From: Tridacna crocea | Taxonomy: Eukaryota; Mollusca; Bivalvia; Cardiida; Cardiidae | DNA length: 64,000 bases | Direction: 5' to 3' | NCBI GenBank assembly: GCA_943736015.1 | Contig: OX031066.1 | Coordinates: 12,652,245-12,716,244, forward strand | Part shown: positions 10,952 through 22,278 of the stretch, piece after piece | Numbering within the stretch: position 1 is the first letter of the stretch | Layout of the letters: each line of letters starts with the position of its first letter | Notes under the pieces: generated by a model | Told to the model about the DNA's origin: nothing | Databases searched by the model: none | The model's input: only the letters and a program-made list of their open reading frames with translations | Position numbers and translations under genes: made by a program

Positions 10952-11182
10952 TTAACCCATTATCACACAATCCCTACTTTTGACGCCCCTGAGAAAGAAG
11001 CATTTAGAAAACATTGTGGGAAAAGGAGAAAATGCTGATAATCAGCATTTTCTCCTTTTCCCACAATGTTTTCTACCCTTCACAAAACAAATTTCAAATC
11101 TACAGTCACTTTAATTTTTTGTCACCTACAAATGCTTTCAATTTGGACCAGTCTAAAATTTTGTCACTTGGTAACGAGTTAA
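10952..11182 (-). mobile_element. TTAA-229 subfamily A
   Basis: Both TTAA ends are intact. The palindrome centre is gctgat-a-atcagc, so both arms carry the same substitution. It is preceded at 10904-10950 by a left-end scrap of a plus copy. Confidence 0.94.
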
Positions 11183-11310
11183 AGCACGTGTGGATGATAA
11201 AATGATAATGGGACTTGTATTAGATAGTCTAGAAAGCATTGTAAGAAAAGGAGACAATCCTGGTTACCAGCATTTTCTCCTTTTCCCACAATGTTTTTAA
11301 AATGTTTTAA
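11183..11310 (+). repeat. TTAA-229 subfamily A, both ends truncated
   Basis: It carries the part of the 140-bp side nearest the palindrome, and the palindrome itself with left-arm changes (gtaagaaaaggagacaatcc). Confidence 0.75.
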
Positions 11311-11358
11311 AAACTTTTACTTGAAATATCCTGTAACTAATCTGATACACAAATTGTA

Positions 11359-11578
11359 TTAACCCTTTACCACAAAGTGACGACTTTTAATGCCCCTGAG
11401 GAAGAAGCCTTTAGAAAACATTGTGGGAAAAGGAGAAAATGCCAGTAACCAGCATTTTCTCCTTATAACACAAAGTTTTTTACTCTATCAAAGCAAAATT
11501 GCACCATTTGAGCCACTTTGAAATTGTTGTCTATAAAATGATCTCAATTTGGATAGGTCTAAACTATTGCAATTTTAA
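11359..11578 (-). repeat. TTAA-229 subfamily A
   Basis: The left TTAA is intact. The left palindrome arm is good, the right arm is partly decayed, and the right terminus is lost. Confidence 0.82.
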
Positions 11579-12097
11579 ACTTATTTTCATCCTAAAACAC
11601 ACATCTATTCGATTCAGTAGTATTTATCACTCTATGGGTTAAAAAATGAAGGATAAATTCAAGGTCAACAAGACTTCTTTTATCTAAAAGTATTTTTAGA
11701 GGTTCAACTAACACAAAATGTGAAATGGAGAAGAAACTTTTGTAAGACAGGAAATACAATTTTTCACTGAGATACAAAATACTGCTGAAAAAGAAGCACT
11801 TGCAAGTAGCAAGAACTGACAATTTGCCCCCTTCTGCAAGATCTTTTCATAGCCAGAAATACCTAAAGCTAACCAAAGTATGCCATGACTTCAACAGAAA
11901 ATAAAAATATCTAGATAACTCTTTTTAGAATAAAAAAAAAAAAAACAGGCTTTAAAACTTAAAACTAAATCTGAAAAAGAAAATACTAAAAATTCCAACA
12001 CCAAGATTGAATACAATTGCTTTTTCCCCCCAATTTATAATTTTTAAGTAAATGCAAAATTAAGAAAAACCTCCATGGAATTAAAACTTTGCTTCCC
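11579..12097. other. no gene seen
   Basis: AT-rich, with A runs near 11930. There is no recognised repeat or exon. Confidence 0.4.
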
Positions 12098-12329
12098 TTA
12101 GATCTTTACCAGAAGACAAAATTTTAGACTTGGCAATTTGAAAGCATTAATCTTGTAGGCAACAAATTTAATGCAGCTTCACTGACTCTTTTTTTTTGTT
12201 TGAAAGAGGAGAAAAAACTATTGGAAAAGAAGAACACACCCAACATTTTTGTCCTTCTCTCACAATGTTTTCAAAAGCCTTTTTTTCTCAGGGTGTTTTC
12301 AAAACGGGAATGTTACGTAATGGGTCAAC
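12098..12329 (+). repeat. TTAA-229 subfamily A, decayed
   Basis: The terminal motif and right side are visible. The left palindrome arm is broken. A second fragment, with a weak palindrome and a TTAA right end, follows at 12420-12520. Confidence 0.65.
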
Positions 12330-12803
12330 AGAAAACCAAATTCTTCCACATTGGAAGTATTTTACCATGACTTATTAAGTATGGCTTAAATGCAAGAACA
12401 TTTTTCTGTAAGAGTACAAAATCAGAAAAGGAAAAAATACTGATAACCATTATTTTCTCCTTGTCCCATGATGTTGCTAACTTCTATAAAAACATGGAAT
12501 CATTTGGTAAACAATTAACAAGTAAAAACTAAAATACTACAACAGAACAAAAAAAAATCCTAGCCTATACTTACATCCAACAGATGCTTTAAGCAATAAT
12601 CAAACAAGTTTAGCAATTTGAAAATTAATTCAAATGATAAAAAAGAGAGCCTTTTCATGAAAAGAAAATTTCTTTTCACATAGGTAGGAGATATATAAGG
12701 AAAAGGAGCCATCTCTTGTAAGAAGCTATTACTCCCCTAACATCAGTACTTTCAAAATCTATCCGCACAGTACTCAGAAATTAAAATTTTGTGTCTGCCC
12801 TTA

Positions 12804-13032
12804 TTAACCCTTTACTCCATAGATACTCATTTCTACGCATTGCTTGTAGGAACCTTTGGAAAACATTGTGGCAAAAGGTGAAATTGCTCGTAACGAGCAA
12901 TTTCACCTTTTGCCACAATGTTTTCTACACTATCAAAAGGTGTCATATACACATAAGAAATGGCTTCATCCTGGCTGTTATTTAGGGTCAATTAGAGATA
13001 CTATAGAAATGCCCTATGGGGTAAAGGGTTAA
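12804..13032 (-). mobile_element. TTAA-229 subfamily B
   Basis: An exact 229-bp unit with both TTAAs. The short side reads ctccatagatactcatttc and the palindrome arms use ggcaaaaggtg / caccttttgcc with centre gctcgt-a-acgagc. The centre lies 88 bp from the left end and 140 bp from the right, the same geometry as subfamily A in minus orientation. Confidence 0.95.
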
Positions 13033-13435
13033 CTCTATACCACACAATCCCGACTTTTAACCCATTACCACACAATCCCTACTTTTGACGACCTTGAGAA
13101 ATTATCCTCTAGAAAACATTGTTGGAGAAGGAGAAAATGCTGGAAACCAGCATTTTTTCCTTTTCCCAAATGTTTTCTACCCTTCTCAAAACAAATTTCA
13201 AATTTTCAGTCAGATTTATTTTGTCGTCTGCAAATGCTTTCGATTTGGACAAGCCTAAAATATTGTCGTGTGGTAATGAGTTAACAACCCTGGTAACCAG
13301 CATTTTCTCCTTTTCCCACAATGTTTTAAACCATTCCCAAGACAAATTTCAATTTTTGGGCCCTAATTACATTATCATCTGCAAATGCTTTCAATTTTGG
13401 GCTGGTCTACAATTTTGGTGTTTGGTATAGAGGAT
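13029..13435 (-). repeat. TTAA-229 subfamily A copy split by a younger copy
   Basis: The left scrap TTAACTCTATACCACACAAT runs into cccgactt, and the element resumes after 13284 as caaccctggtaaccagcatt. The break falls in the internal TTAA of cgacttTTAAcaaccct. The resumed part has lost its left palindrome arm. Confidence 0.85.
13057..13284 (-). mobile_element. TTAA-229 subfamily A inserted in another copy
   Basis: A near-complete element with a TTAA on both sides, the host copy's sequence continuing across it. The right palindrome arm has small losses. Confidence 0.92.
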
Positions 13436-13585
13436 AATCAACTGGTTGTTTTTGATATGAAAAATATCTCACGAGGATGCGTTGTTAGGCGTTGAAAAAA
13501 CGAGTGCGCAGCACGAGTTTTTTTAACGCCTTACGACGCATCCGAGTGAGATATTTTTCATATAAAAAATAACCAGTTGATTATT
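13434..13585. mobile_element. foldback element, 152 bp
   Basis: Almost the whole element is one inverted repeat. It opens ataatcaactggtt and closes aaccagttgattat, and the arms share atgaaaaatatctcac and gatgcgt...aggcgtt before a short centre, tgcgcagca. It abuts the end of a TTAA-229 copy. It has no coding capacity. Confidence 0.85.
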
Positions 13586-13847
13586 CTATTTATTACATAC
13601 CTTATTAACATCATTATTTGTAATTATGTGTTTGAAAGTTGAAAAAGATGTCGAAAAAAAAGTAGTTCCAAAATTACGGCAGGAAGTGAAAGTGAAAGTT
13701 GATAACGTCACTAGTGATGATATCAAAATTTATTACACTGGGAATTTCCAGGACTTCACAGTTATATAGTAAAAAGAGTTAATCACTAAGCAGTTTATCA
13801 ACACTGGTTTATTGTAACAATATACTAATCTTTTCTCCTGGATTGTT

Positions 13848-14077
13848 TTAACCCTTTACCTCATATGCCAATTTGAGGCTCTCTCATTTCAGCAGCAAAT
13901 AAAGATATGATGTCAAAAATATGGGCAAATGAGGATACAAATATCTGATTGAGTGAAAAACATTGTGGGAAAAGGAGAAATTGCTCGTTACGAGCAATTT
14001 CTCCTTTTCCCACAATGTTTTCAAAGGCTGTCAGTTGTTGAAACGTCAAAATGAGTATCTGTGGAGTAAAGGGTTAA
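13848..14077 (+). mobile_element. TTAA-229, subfamily B ends with a subfamily C-like core
   Basis: The right end reads gagtatctgtggagtaaagg like subfamily B. The palindrome arms read gggaaaaggagaaattgctc around gt-t-ac as in subfamily C. The length is 230 bp, and the right TTAA is shared with the next copy. Confidence 0.92.
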
Positions 14078-14302
14078 CCCTTCACCATATGACAGTTTTA
14101 AAGCCTTGTCCAAATTGAAAGCATTTGCAGATGATGCAATAGATGTGGCTCAAAAATTTGAATTTGATTAGGGAAGGGTATAAAACATTGTGGGATAAAG
14201 GAGAAAATGCTAGTGACCAGCATTTTCTCCTCTTTCCACAATGTTTTCAAAAGGCTTCTTTCTCATGATCGTTAAAAGTCGGGACTGTATGGAAATGAGT
14301 TG
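14074..14302 (+). mobile_element. TTAA-229 subfamily A
   Basis: An exact 229-bp unit starting on the TTAA shared with the previous element. The right TTAA is now TTGA. One arm has a single-base insertion (gggataaagg). Confidence 0.92.
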
Positions 14303-14716
14303 AAGAAGAGTTTTGTCAGCTAAATAATTCCAACACTAACAGGCCTGTCTTGATGCTATTTCTTTGGTCCTGACTGAGTGCTTTGAAAATCAAAGTACTG
14401 AAAGTACTGTAGGAAGGCGAGTTTAGAATATAGGCATAACATATTGAAATACATTTTCCTGTACTTAAATCGCCTCTCCTGATACAGCAAAGTCTATAGA
14501 GTTGTGCAATGTTACTGTGCAATGAAGACCAGTTTACCATCCTGAGTTTCAACAAACTTGAAGAAGGCTTGTGAAAATATGTTGAAAAAAATTAGAACGA
14601 ATGGAATTTTCTGAACCTCCTTTCCATTTCATTTGAAGGAAAAGTTTTATGTGATAGCAAAGAGTTTTAATTTGCTGCTACCTGTATATGTTTTTACCTT
14701 GTATAGAAACTTAGAT
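14303..14716. other. no gene seen
   Basis: A 59-bp stretch near 14390-14410 has a small repeat (aaagtactgaaagtactgta). There is no exon signal. Confidence 0.4.
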
Positions 14717-15845
14717 CTAACCCTCTATTACCCCAATAATGAGTTTAAAAGGTCTAGGAAGAAGGTTTGAGAACTTTGGGTCTGAAAAGGAGAATACGGG
14801 TCGGTGCTAATTGACATTTTTTCCTTTTCCTAAAATATCTTCCATCCTATTTCATACAGGTTCCATCAATGGTGCCAGATCAAATAGTTGCTACCTGAAA
14901 ATGCATTCAATTTTGGTAAGTCTGAATTTTTTTTTCGTGTAAAGAGTCAAGAAAGTTTCTTCTTTTCAAAATTAAGTTTTTAAATGGCCTCTTTCTCAGG
15001 GTTGTTAAAACTTTACTTGACAGGGTATGGTAAAGGATTAAAGAATAGTTTTTGCTTGAAAATGCCATCAATTTTGATAGATCTAAAACTGTAACTCTGT
15101 AATGAGATGATTAATTTCTTGAAAGTCTTTACCATTTTATTCCATGGATAATTTTATTGAGAGAGCAAAGAGTTTTTAGAAAGGTACATTTTAGAGTATA
15201 GAAACTGAGATTCAGCCTTTTAGATCACAATACTGACTTTCAACAATGTTGAAGAAGAGGCTTTTCAAAGCATTGTAGGAAAAGTAGCAAATAATGGCAA
15301 TCAACCTTTTGTTTGACTTTCCCACAATGTTTTCCATCTTAGAAACCCTTTACAAAACCCTTCAGAAAATAACAAAAAATTAGGGCCGTCTACATTAAAG
15401 CAATTAGCAGATAATAAGTTAAGAGCAGCTGAAAATGTGCCGTTTGGCTGGGAAAAAGTACAAAACATAGTGGTAAAAAGAGAAAATACTGGTGACTAGC
15501 GTTTTTTTCCTTTTCCAACAGTATTTTGAAACTTGTTTTCCCTTGAGGTTGTCAAAATTTCAGTGTCGTTCAGTTAAAAGGCTTTTTTTTTTTTTTTTAT
15601 TATTTGTTTACCATTTTATTTGAAATATACTTTATCAAGACTGAAAAAGACTTTCAAAACAAACGACTTTCAATGTTCAAAACGGAGATTTAACATTTAG
15701 ATTACAATACATGTGCTGAGTTTTAATGACCTTAAAGAATGGGGCTTTTTAGAAAGGGAAGGGTATTTTAAGAGCATGCAGGAACATGAGAAAATACTGG
15801 CAACGAACATTTTCTCCGTTGCACGCAATGTATACCATCCTATCA
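14717..15845. repeat. cluster of old TTAA-229 copies
   Basis: Five decayed pieces can be followed: 14717-14950 (minus), 14975-15040 (plus, right end only), 15214-15345 (minus), 15346-15580 (plus) and 15690-15845 (minus). Terminal motifs and eroded palindromes are visible, but the arms no longer pair well. These look older than the copies elsewhere. Confidence 0.6.
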
Positions 15846-15957
15846 AGGATAACCAACCAACATCATTTGACGGTTGACTTCTTAGGTCGTATAAGGAACG
15901 TCGAAAGGTGTTCTACGTTTATACGATTCTTGTAATCTATGACTCTCTTAACCCTTA

Positions 15958-16153
15958 TACTAGAGCGCTGGATTGATGAAAATGGCATTTTACATCTCGG
16001 GAAAAATGCTCAATTATTGCAAACTCACCATGGGCTGTTTTTGTCGGGTTATAACAATGTAGAGCTTAATCCGACATAAGATTGCATATTCTGTGCAGAC
16101 TATAGTATCGTCTGCCTTGTCTTCAAAAGAGACAGGCGTCATTAACGATTTAA
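15958..16153 (+). repeat. possible family D relative
   Basis: It starts TTAACCCTTATACTAGAG and ends gatttaagggtt, with an internal gcatattctgtgcagac motif like the D hairpin. The similarity is partial. Confidence 0.4.
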
Positions 16154-16548
16154 GGGTTCATTGACATAAACGCTTGTCTTTCATTAATCCTGCGTAACCA
16201 GAATGTACGTTCAGCTTTTCGGCAAACATGAAAGCAAAATGATTGCCAACTCGTCAATATTGAGATACACCCTGTTCCTTTGTTCGACAAAAATATATCG
16301 TGTACAGTTACACAGATACAGGCCCTTGGTCCGTGTTCTTAGAAAATCATGAACACGTCCGATGCACTCTAGGACAGTGGGAATCTCCCAGTCAAGATAA
16401 TTTTATCATTGTGTTAGTCAGTTTTGGAAAAAGTGTATAGTTGAAGGAAATTCTTTCGAGGAAAATAAATGGGAATATATAAGGTGAAGATTTCACTTCT
16501 AATAATGACGGAGGTAAGTGATTATGATAACAATTCATTGCGATAAGC

Positions 16549-16785
16549 GTTTATTCTTTACCTGACAAAGAAATTTCAGACTAAGTTGAAATTGAAAGCA
16601 CTGATTCATACAGATGACAAACTCAGGGTGGCCCAAATTAGCGACGAAATTCGTTCTTGATAGGGCAGAACAATGTGGTAAAATGAAAAAAAAAATGGCG
16701 GTTTCCGATCGTAATTTCCCTTCTCCTCTCTATATTTTAAAAGCTTGATTTTCAGAGTCGTTTCAAGTGAGTGGTAAAGGGTTAA
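16549..16785 (+). repeat. TTAA-229 without a palindrome
   Basis: Terminal and side sequences match subfamily A and the right TTAA is intact. The centre no longer forms a palindrome (gtggtaaaatgaaaa facing cttctcctctctatatt). Confidence 0.6.
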
Positions 16786-17607
16786 ATATTTATACATAAT
16801 TGCTGAACATTAAGCAACGTGACGACCAAAAGAAGTTAAAAATCTTTGCATGTTAAAACGGTTACAGATCATGTTATTGTCATTTTTGACGAAGTAAAAT
16901 CCGATCATACTCGTATACATCGGTACATCATAATGACCAGAACTACTTTGAAATGACACATCTATTTCAACAGATTTACCTTTTTCTTTTCACGAGTCTC
17001 CGGAATCAAAACTCGGCCGATGCGTAACAATAACCTAGTCATTAATCATAAAGTCAAGCACAACTTTGATAAAAGAAAAATATTTCTTTGAGAGAGAAAA
17101 TTTTGTTTAAACACTTGATGATTCAAAGGAATTTATTTCATTGAAATTTTACTTCTCACAAAGACAGAATAAGGTTGCCAACGGAGGAAAGGGGTCTATC
17201 AGGGATACGTCATTCAAAGAAGCTATCCGATTGGTTACTTTTGAGATAGTAAATTTACATCTACGATCCCACAGGTTAGTTGTTTATGCGTTGTGAAGTG
17301 GAAGTAGGTCCGAATGACGTCATGTTAGTAGCTTTCGATTGGCTTACGGTTTATTTGTTGCTGTAGCAACATGATTATATCAATGAACTGATCCAAAGTA
17401 TTTTGCATTTGTCAAAACGATGCTTTTTACGAATTCGATTTCATTTCTTCTAGAAACTTGAAGTTTCTTCTTGCTGTTCTGATTAAATTTACAATGGTCT
17501 CGACATTATTTTGTTCTAATGTATTCGAGAAGTATCGAACTATTTGAAAGGCGTTTTGATAATGCTGTTCAGAGGCATTTTCAGCAAGCTGCCGAGCGTT
17601 GACATAT
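16786..17607. other. no gene seen
   Basis: Moderate GC with several CpG-containing stretches. I could not build an exon. Confidence 0.35.
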
Positions 17608-17634
17608 GAAGGCGAGAATGAAAATCTCGCCTTC
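17608..17634. repeat. short inverted repeat
   Basis: gaaggcgaga and tctcgccttc form a hairpin around a 7-base loop. It may belong to a longer unidentified repeat. Confidence 0.5.
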
Positions 17635-17924
17635 CAAAAATTGCCAATACTGGTCCTTCTTATGCGGCTTTGGGACCCAAATGAGTATGTGGCCTACCCC
17701 TTCTGCAAGCATTCACCTCACACTAAGGCAATGAGACCATTAGAATTTATGTATCAACATGTCATGTCAAAAAAGTTGAGATACATTGTGGCAGGAGAAA
17801 CTGCCCTTTACATGCAATTTATCATTTTGTGAAAATATTGTAACATGAATTATTATATCAAAGCTTAAGTCATGCTGATAATTTTCACAATGATGCTTTC
17901 AAAGTTGTCCACTGCATATATTGT

Positions 17925-18145
17925 TTACTTTCTACCAAACAACAAAATTTTAGACAAGACCAAGTTCAAAGCATTTAGGAACGATAAAATTAGTGTTACC
18001 CAAAATTGAAATTGGTTTTTGTTAAAGGTAGAAAACATTACGGAAAAAGGAGAAAATGCTGGTGACCAGCATTTTCTCCTTTCCTACAATCTTTTCAAAT
18101 GGTCTTTTTCTCAGGGCCTTTCAATCTTGTGTGGGAAAGAGTTAA
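17925..18145 (+). mobile_element. TTAA-229 subfamily A
   Basis: The palindrome is present with changes in both arms. The right TTAA is shared with the subfamily B copy that follows. Confidence 0.88.
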
Positions 18146-18370
18146 CCCTTTACTCCATCGATACTCATTTCTAAGCATTGCTTGTAGGAGCCTTTGGAAA
18201 ACATTGTGGCAAAAGGTGAAATTGCTCATGATGAGCAATTTCACCTTTAGCCACAATATTTTCTATGCTATCAAAAGGTGTCATATACACATAAGAAACT
18301 GCTTCATCCTTGCTGTTATTTAAGGTCAGTTACAGGTACCATAGAAATGCCTTATGAGGTAAAGGGTTAA
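18142..18370 (-). mobile_element. TTAA-229 subfamily B
   Basis: Exactly 229 bp with both TTAAs. The palindrome centre is gctcat-g-atgagc, so both arms carry the same change from gctcgt/acgagc. Confidence 0.95.
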
Positions 18371-18405
18371 GACTATGATACATTCAACCATAACAGCTTC
18401 CCTAC

Positions 18406-18490
18406 CTGTAGCTCCAGATCAGCATTTCTATCTTGAAGCAAGTCAACTTGTCTTTGTAGTCTTGTTATGTCATCTTGAACATCAGATTGT
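18406..18490 (-). CDS. CNTLN: centlein, coiled-coil exon
   Basis: An 85-bp exon bounded on the minus strand by ctcttttcag and CAG|GTAGGG. Its first base completes an arginine codon begun in the previous exon. The 28 following codons read QSDVQDDITRLQRQVD and on through LLQDRNADLELQ, a heptad-like coiled coil with no proline. It ends on a whole codon. Identity rests on the in-phase join to the diagnostic exons upstream. By position it matches the coiled coil that follows the KVLEILQ segment of vertebrate centlein. The next exon towards the C terminus is not certain; 9592-9693 is a candidate. Confidence 0.88.
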
Positions 18491-18664
18491 CTGAAAAGAG
18501 AGAAATGATTAAGCTAGAATGTCATACAAATGCTTTACAGAAGGTTTTGAGAATCAAAATTTGTATCAGTGATATGCAATTACATGTATTTTCCATCAAA
18601 CTCTGTGCATATGTGTATACCAAAATGTTGCCATAAAACATCTAGATATTTGTCACAATATTTC

Positions 18665-18819
18665 GCTAATTACCAAACAGCAATATTTTAGACTTATCCA
18701 AATCAAAAGCATTTGAAGACAACAAAATAAAAGTGGCTTAAAAACTGAACATTGTTTTGAGGATAGGAAAAGGAGAAAATGCTGGTTACCAAAGTAGGGA
18801 TTATGTGGTCATTGGTTAA
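18665..18819 (+). repeat. TTAA-229 subfamily A lacking one palindrome arm
   Basis: The left arm is present as far as gctggttacc, then the sequence jumps to aaagtagggattatg near the right end. The right arm and its neighbour are deleted at the palindrome centre. Confidence 0.85.
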
Positions 18820-18911
18820 TGTATCATTATGTCATACACTTCTGGCAGAAAATGTGGCTTTGCTAAACACTCTGACGAAAAAAGAAAATGTTGCTAAGCA
18901 GAAGTTTCCAA

Positions 18912-19069
18912 ATAAGAGGGAGTGATCATATTCTAAAGTCATTATTTCTCTTTGAAACCCTAGGTTATAAGACGATTCTAATGAGTACCCACAACCTAGG
19001 GTTTAATGAAGAATAATTGACATTTTCAATTTCGAAATCACCATCAATCCCTGTATCTAGAGCTCTGGT
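18912..19069. repeat. partial copy of the 32561-32762 foldback element
   Basis: It shares gagggagtgat, gacgattctaatgagtaccc and an end like tctagagctctgg. One of the two central arms is missing. Confidence 0.7.
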
Positions 19070-19144
19070 TATACAATATCACAACAGCGACACAGATACA
19101 TGTATTACATTTGAACAAGAAAACTACAAGTATATTTATCTTAC

Positions 19145-19273
19145 CTGATGGCAGACACTCCAAGTTGTTCAGTTTTACTAGCCAGAAGGTCATGAAGTTC
19201 TTCAATTTTCTCATCCTTTTTCTGCAATATTTCTAACACTTTTCTGTCTCTGATCTCAGCCTTCTCTCGCTCT
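19145..19273 (-). CDS. CNTLN: centlein, conserved KVLEILQ exon
   Basis: A 129-bp exon with acceptor ctgtcttacag and donor CAG|GTAAGA on the minus strand. It takes one base to finish the previous codon and leaves two bases for the next exon, so phases agree on both sides. It encodes EREKAEIRDRKVLEILQKKD, then EKIEELHDLLASKTEQLG and VSAI. From memory, human centlein has DRKVLEILQVKDAKIQE at the same place. This is the start of the long coiled coil thought to act in centriole cohesion (with CEP68 and C-Nap1 in vertebrates). Confidence 0.93.
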
Positions 19274-19518
19274 CTGTAAGACAGGAAAAGATTGTTAAAG
19301 TTTTACTGACAATAAAGAACAGTGTAGATAAAAGTTAGATAATGTTTGGCATCACATGGGTCACATGTAAACTTGCATGATTGTACAGCAACTAAGCAGA
19401 AAGAGTGACTTGTCAAAGACCATCTTACATGGTTGTTAAATAATATCCCATACATACATCATTGTGCTGCCATGGTAAGAGAAAGTTTGGTTAAACAAAG
19501 AAAAATCATCAAAATTGC

Positions 19519-19747
19519 TTAACTCTTTCCCACACAACACAATTTTATACCATCCAAATTGAAAGAACTTCCAGACGAAATAAAAAAATGTAACTCAAAA
19601 CTTGAAATTTGTTTCCAGCAAGGTAGAAAACATTGTGGGAAATGGAGAAAATGCTGGTTACCAGCATTTTCTTCTTGTCCCACAATGTTTTCAAAAGGCT
19701 TCCAACTTGTGATTGTAAAAACTAGGGATTGTTTGGTAAAGGGTTAA
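19519..19747 (+). mobile_element. TTAA-229 subfamily A
   Basis: Exactly 229 bp with both TTAAs. The palindrome centre at 19659 is 140 bp from the left and 88 bp from the right. Confidence 0.95.
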
Positions 19748-19927
19748 ATCTGTCTTCATCAAAGTCAACTGACATGAAAAAATTTACTCTTAATCCTTAA
19801 GCAACCAACCATCAGAGTTCCTTTCAATGGCAAAACAGACTGAAATCATAATGAAAAATACACTGCAAATCTGATCTTTATGAACACTGTTTGCTACTCA
19901 AATATGCATATTCCTGGATATAAGCAT

Positions 19928-20020
19928 GGTGACCAGAATTTTTTTCTTTTTCCCACAATGTTTTCAACAGGGTTCTTTCTCAGGGGCATCAAAAGTAGGG
20001 ACTGTGTGGTAATGGGTTAA
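19928..20020 (+). repeat. TTAA-229 subfamily A, right half
   Basis: The right arm and short side end in TTAA, immediately followed by another TTAA that starts the next copy. Confidence 0.85.
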
Positions 20021-20234
20021 TTAACCCTTTCCCAAACGGCAAACTTTTGGACTAGACTAAATTGAAAGCATTTGCAGACGACAATTCAACTCTTGCTGAG
20101 AAGATGATTTCTGTCAATGACAGGGTAGAAAACATTGTGGGAAAAGGAGAAAATGCTGGTTACCAGCATTTTCTGCTTTTCCCAGAATGTTTTCAAACGG
20201 CTATTATTCCAGGGATTGTTTGGGAAAGGGTTAA
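20021..20234 (+). mobile_element. TTAA-229 subfamily A2
   Basis: The left side differs from A (cccaaacggcaaacttttgg, later gagaagatgatttctgtcaa). A relative lies at 48232-48460. The palindrome is intact, and the short side has lost about 15 bp. Confidence 0.88.
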
Positions 20235-20779
20235 TATGCCGTGTATACTTTCAAATTTGACATGTCTTAATTCTGTCATCGGCTAAAGGGTGAACTGGTC
20301 TATAAGCTGAAAAATTTATTATGAGGTAATGGGGAAAGGCACTAGAAGTCCACCTAATAAATTGACTCTGGGAGCATATGTTACTACCATCCTCTCATCT
20401 CATTTTCACATATTATAGTAAGGAATGTGATAATTTGTCATATTTTGGTCACTTCCGTTTGAATTGTTTCCGACACGGAGTTACCCCGAACTATCTATGT
20501 AAGTTACGGCGATAATTGTATTTGCGATTGGTATGATATGTCGTATGGTGCCTGACAGCTCTGTCGACAAAGATGGTTCAGTAAGAGAGCTTTATGTGTG
20601 AAAAAATAATTTCTCTGCTTTTCTATTTGCCCATATATGAACATTTTCCAATAAAGCTCCAACCAAAGACTTCTGAGGATTTCCAAAATGTCTAGCCCCA
20701 GGGTATATTTTTTCCTTACCTCTTTACCAGATAACCAGACTCTTGCATAGCCAAAAAATTAAAACAAACTGAATGTGAC
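20235..20779. other. no gene seen
   Basis: Only a faint scrap of a TTAA-229 terminus near 20725. No exon signal. Confidence 0.4.
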
Positions 20780-21008
20780 TTAACCCTTTACCACACCATC
20801 CCGACTTTTAACAACCTTGAGAAAGAAGCCTACAGCAGACATTGTGAGAAAAGGAGAAAATGCTGGTAACCAGCATTTTCTCCTTTTCCCACAATATTTT
20901 CTACCCCATCAAAGTCAGAATTCATCATAATAACAAGATTTAATTTGTTGTCTGCAGATGCTTTGAATTTGGTCCAGTCTAACAATTTGTCGTTTGGTAA
21001 AGAGTTAA
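20780..21008 (-). mobile_element. TTAA-229 subfamily A
   Basis: Exactly 229 bp with both TTAAs and an almost intact palindrome. Confidence 0.95.
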
Positions 21009-21151
21009 TACCCCGCCAGGGCTCTGACAGAAATAAGCAATTATTACTATTTTGTACACAGACAGACACACATACACACAGATGGACACACATACGGACA
21101 CAGAGGCTGATTCCAGTATACCCCTGAAAACATTCATTTTGCGGGGTTATA
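21007..21151 (+). repeat. TACCCC-ended repeat, short copy
   Basis: It begins taccccgccagggctctgac, has an acagacacacatac tract, and ends aggctgattccagtatacc followed by the attcattttgcgggg motif. It is related to 1091-1376 but lacks the middle. Confidence 0.7.
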
Positions 21152-21154
21152 ATT

Positions 21155-21278
21155 ATGTGACATCTCTTTGATATGGTGGAAAACATTGTGGGGAAGGAGA
21201 AAATGCTGTTAAACAGTGCTTTTGAATACTTTCTTTCCTAGGGTCATTAAAAGTCTGGATTGCGTGGTAAAGAATTAA
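21155..21278 (+). repeat. TTAA-229 subfamily A lacking most of one arm
   Basis: The left arm and a broken centre (gctgttaaacagtgc) are followed by the short side and a TTAA. Confidence 0.78.
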
Positions 21279-21649
21279 TACATGTACATCATTGATTATC
21301 ACAAACTTCCCAACTGTCAAACATTTGAATCAGCATTGTAAAATTGAGAAGTAGTACCCGGTAATTATCCAATAATCTTTATCTTTTTTCAAGGTGGTGG
21401 AAAAATGGGGCCAAAATCTATCAATTTTATCCTGCGATTGTTTGAGGAGAAACGAGAGGACATGTCAAGATTTCTTTTCCTCACAAAGTTTAGGAAGAAA
21501 AGGGTCTCGTGTCTATAGGTTAATTACTGTCACATTTTTACCTGTCTCTAGACAATCTAGACAATCAATTGGGGAAAACATACCTTCTGTGCTAGTTAAT
21601 ATTTTATACCTAATGGGCAGGTATAATATTGTCCAATATTGGGACTTTA

Positions 21650-21873
21650 TTAATCCTCTCCCAAACTACAAATATTAGATGCTACCAAAGTCAAAACATC
21701 TGCAGACAACAAATATTAAATTAATACAAAGTGCAGTTCTCTGATAAAGTAGGAAAGCATTGTTGGAAAAGGAGAAAATGCTGGTTACCAGCATTTTCTC
21801 CTTTTCCAACAATGCTTTCAAGTAACTTTTTTCCAGGGTCTTTGAACTAAGGGATGGTTTGGTAGAGGGTTAA
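21650..21873 (+). mobile_element. TTAA-229 subfamily A
   Basis: Both TTAAs are present. The two arms carry two matching changes, gcattgttgg facing ccaacaatgc. Scraps of other copies lie at 21956-21993 and 22208-22262. Confidence 0.92.
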
Positions 21874-22278
21874 CTCAATACCTCCTAAAACAATCTTGTA
21901 GAAGATGACCTCAGACATATCCATGTAAAATATGGATAGTCAACATGAATTTAAGTTAATTCTTTACCACACCATCCTGACTTTTAACCACTGTCTCCCA
22001 CTAGATGGCATTCTACAAATACAAATCTATCTAATTTGGGCATTCTGGGTACAGATTACTTTCCTACCCAACAACTGTTACTTTGAATTTCAGATTAACA
22101 GAACTATTCATTTTCTCAATAAAAAACAACCTAGTGTGATTCATTCAGCTATGATCAGCTAGCATGTAACCTATGCACTGTCCATTTGTTAAAACAGCCC
22201 CCTACAGGCTTGGCTGGTAACCAGAATTTTCTCCTTTCCCACAATATTTTCTACCCCATTAGAGTCACAAATCAATCA

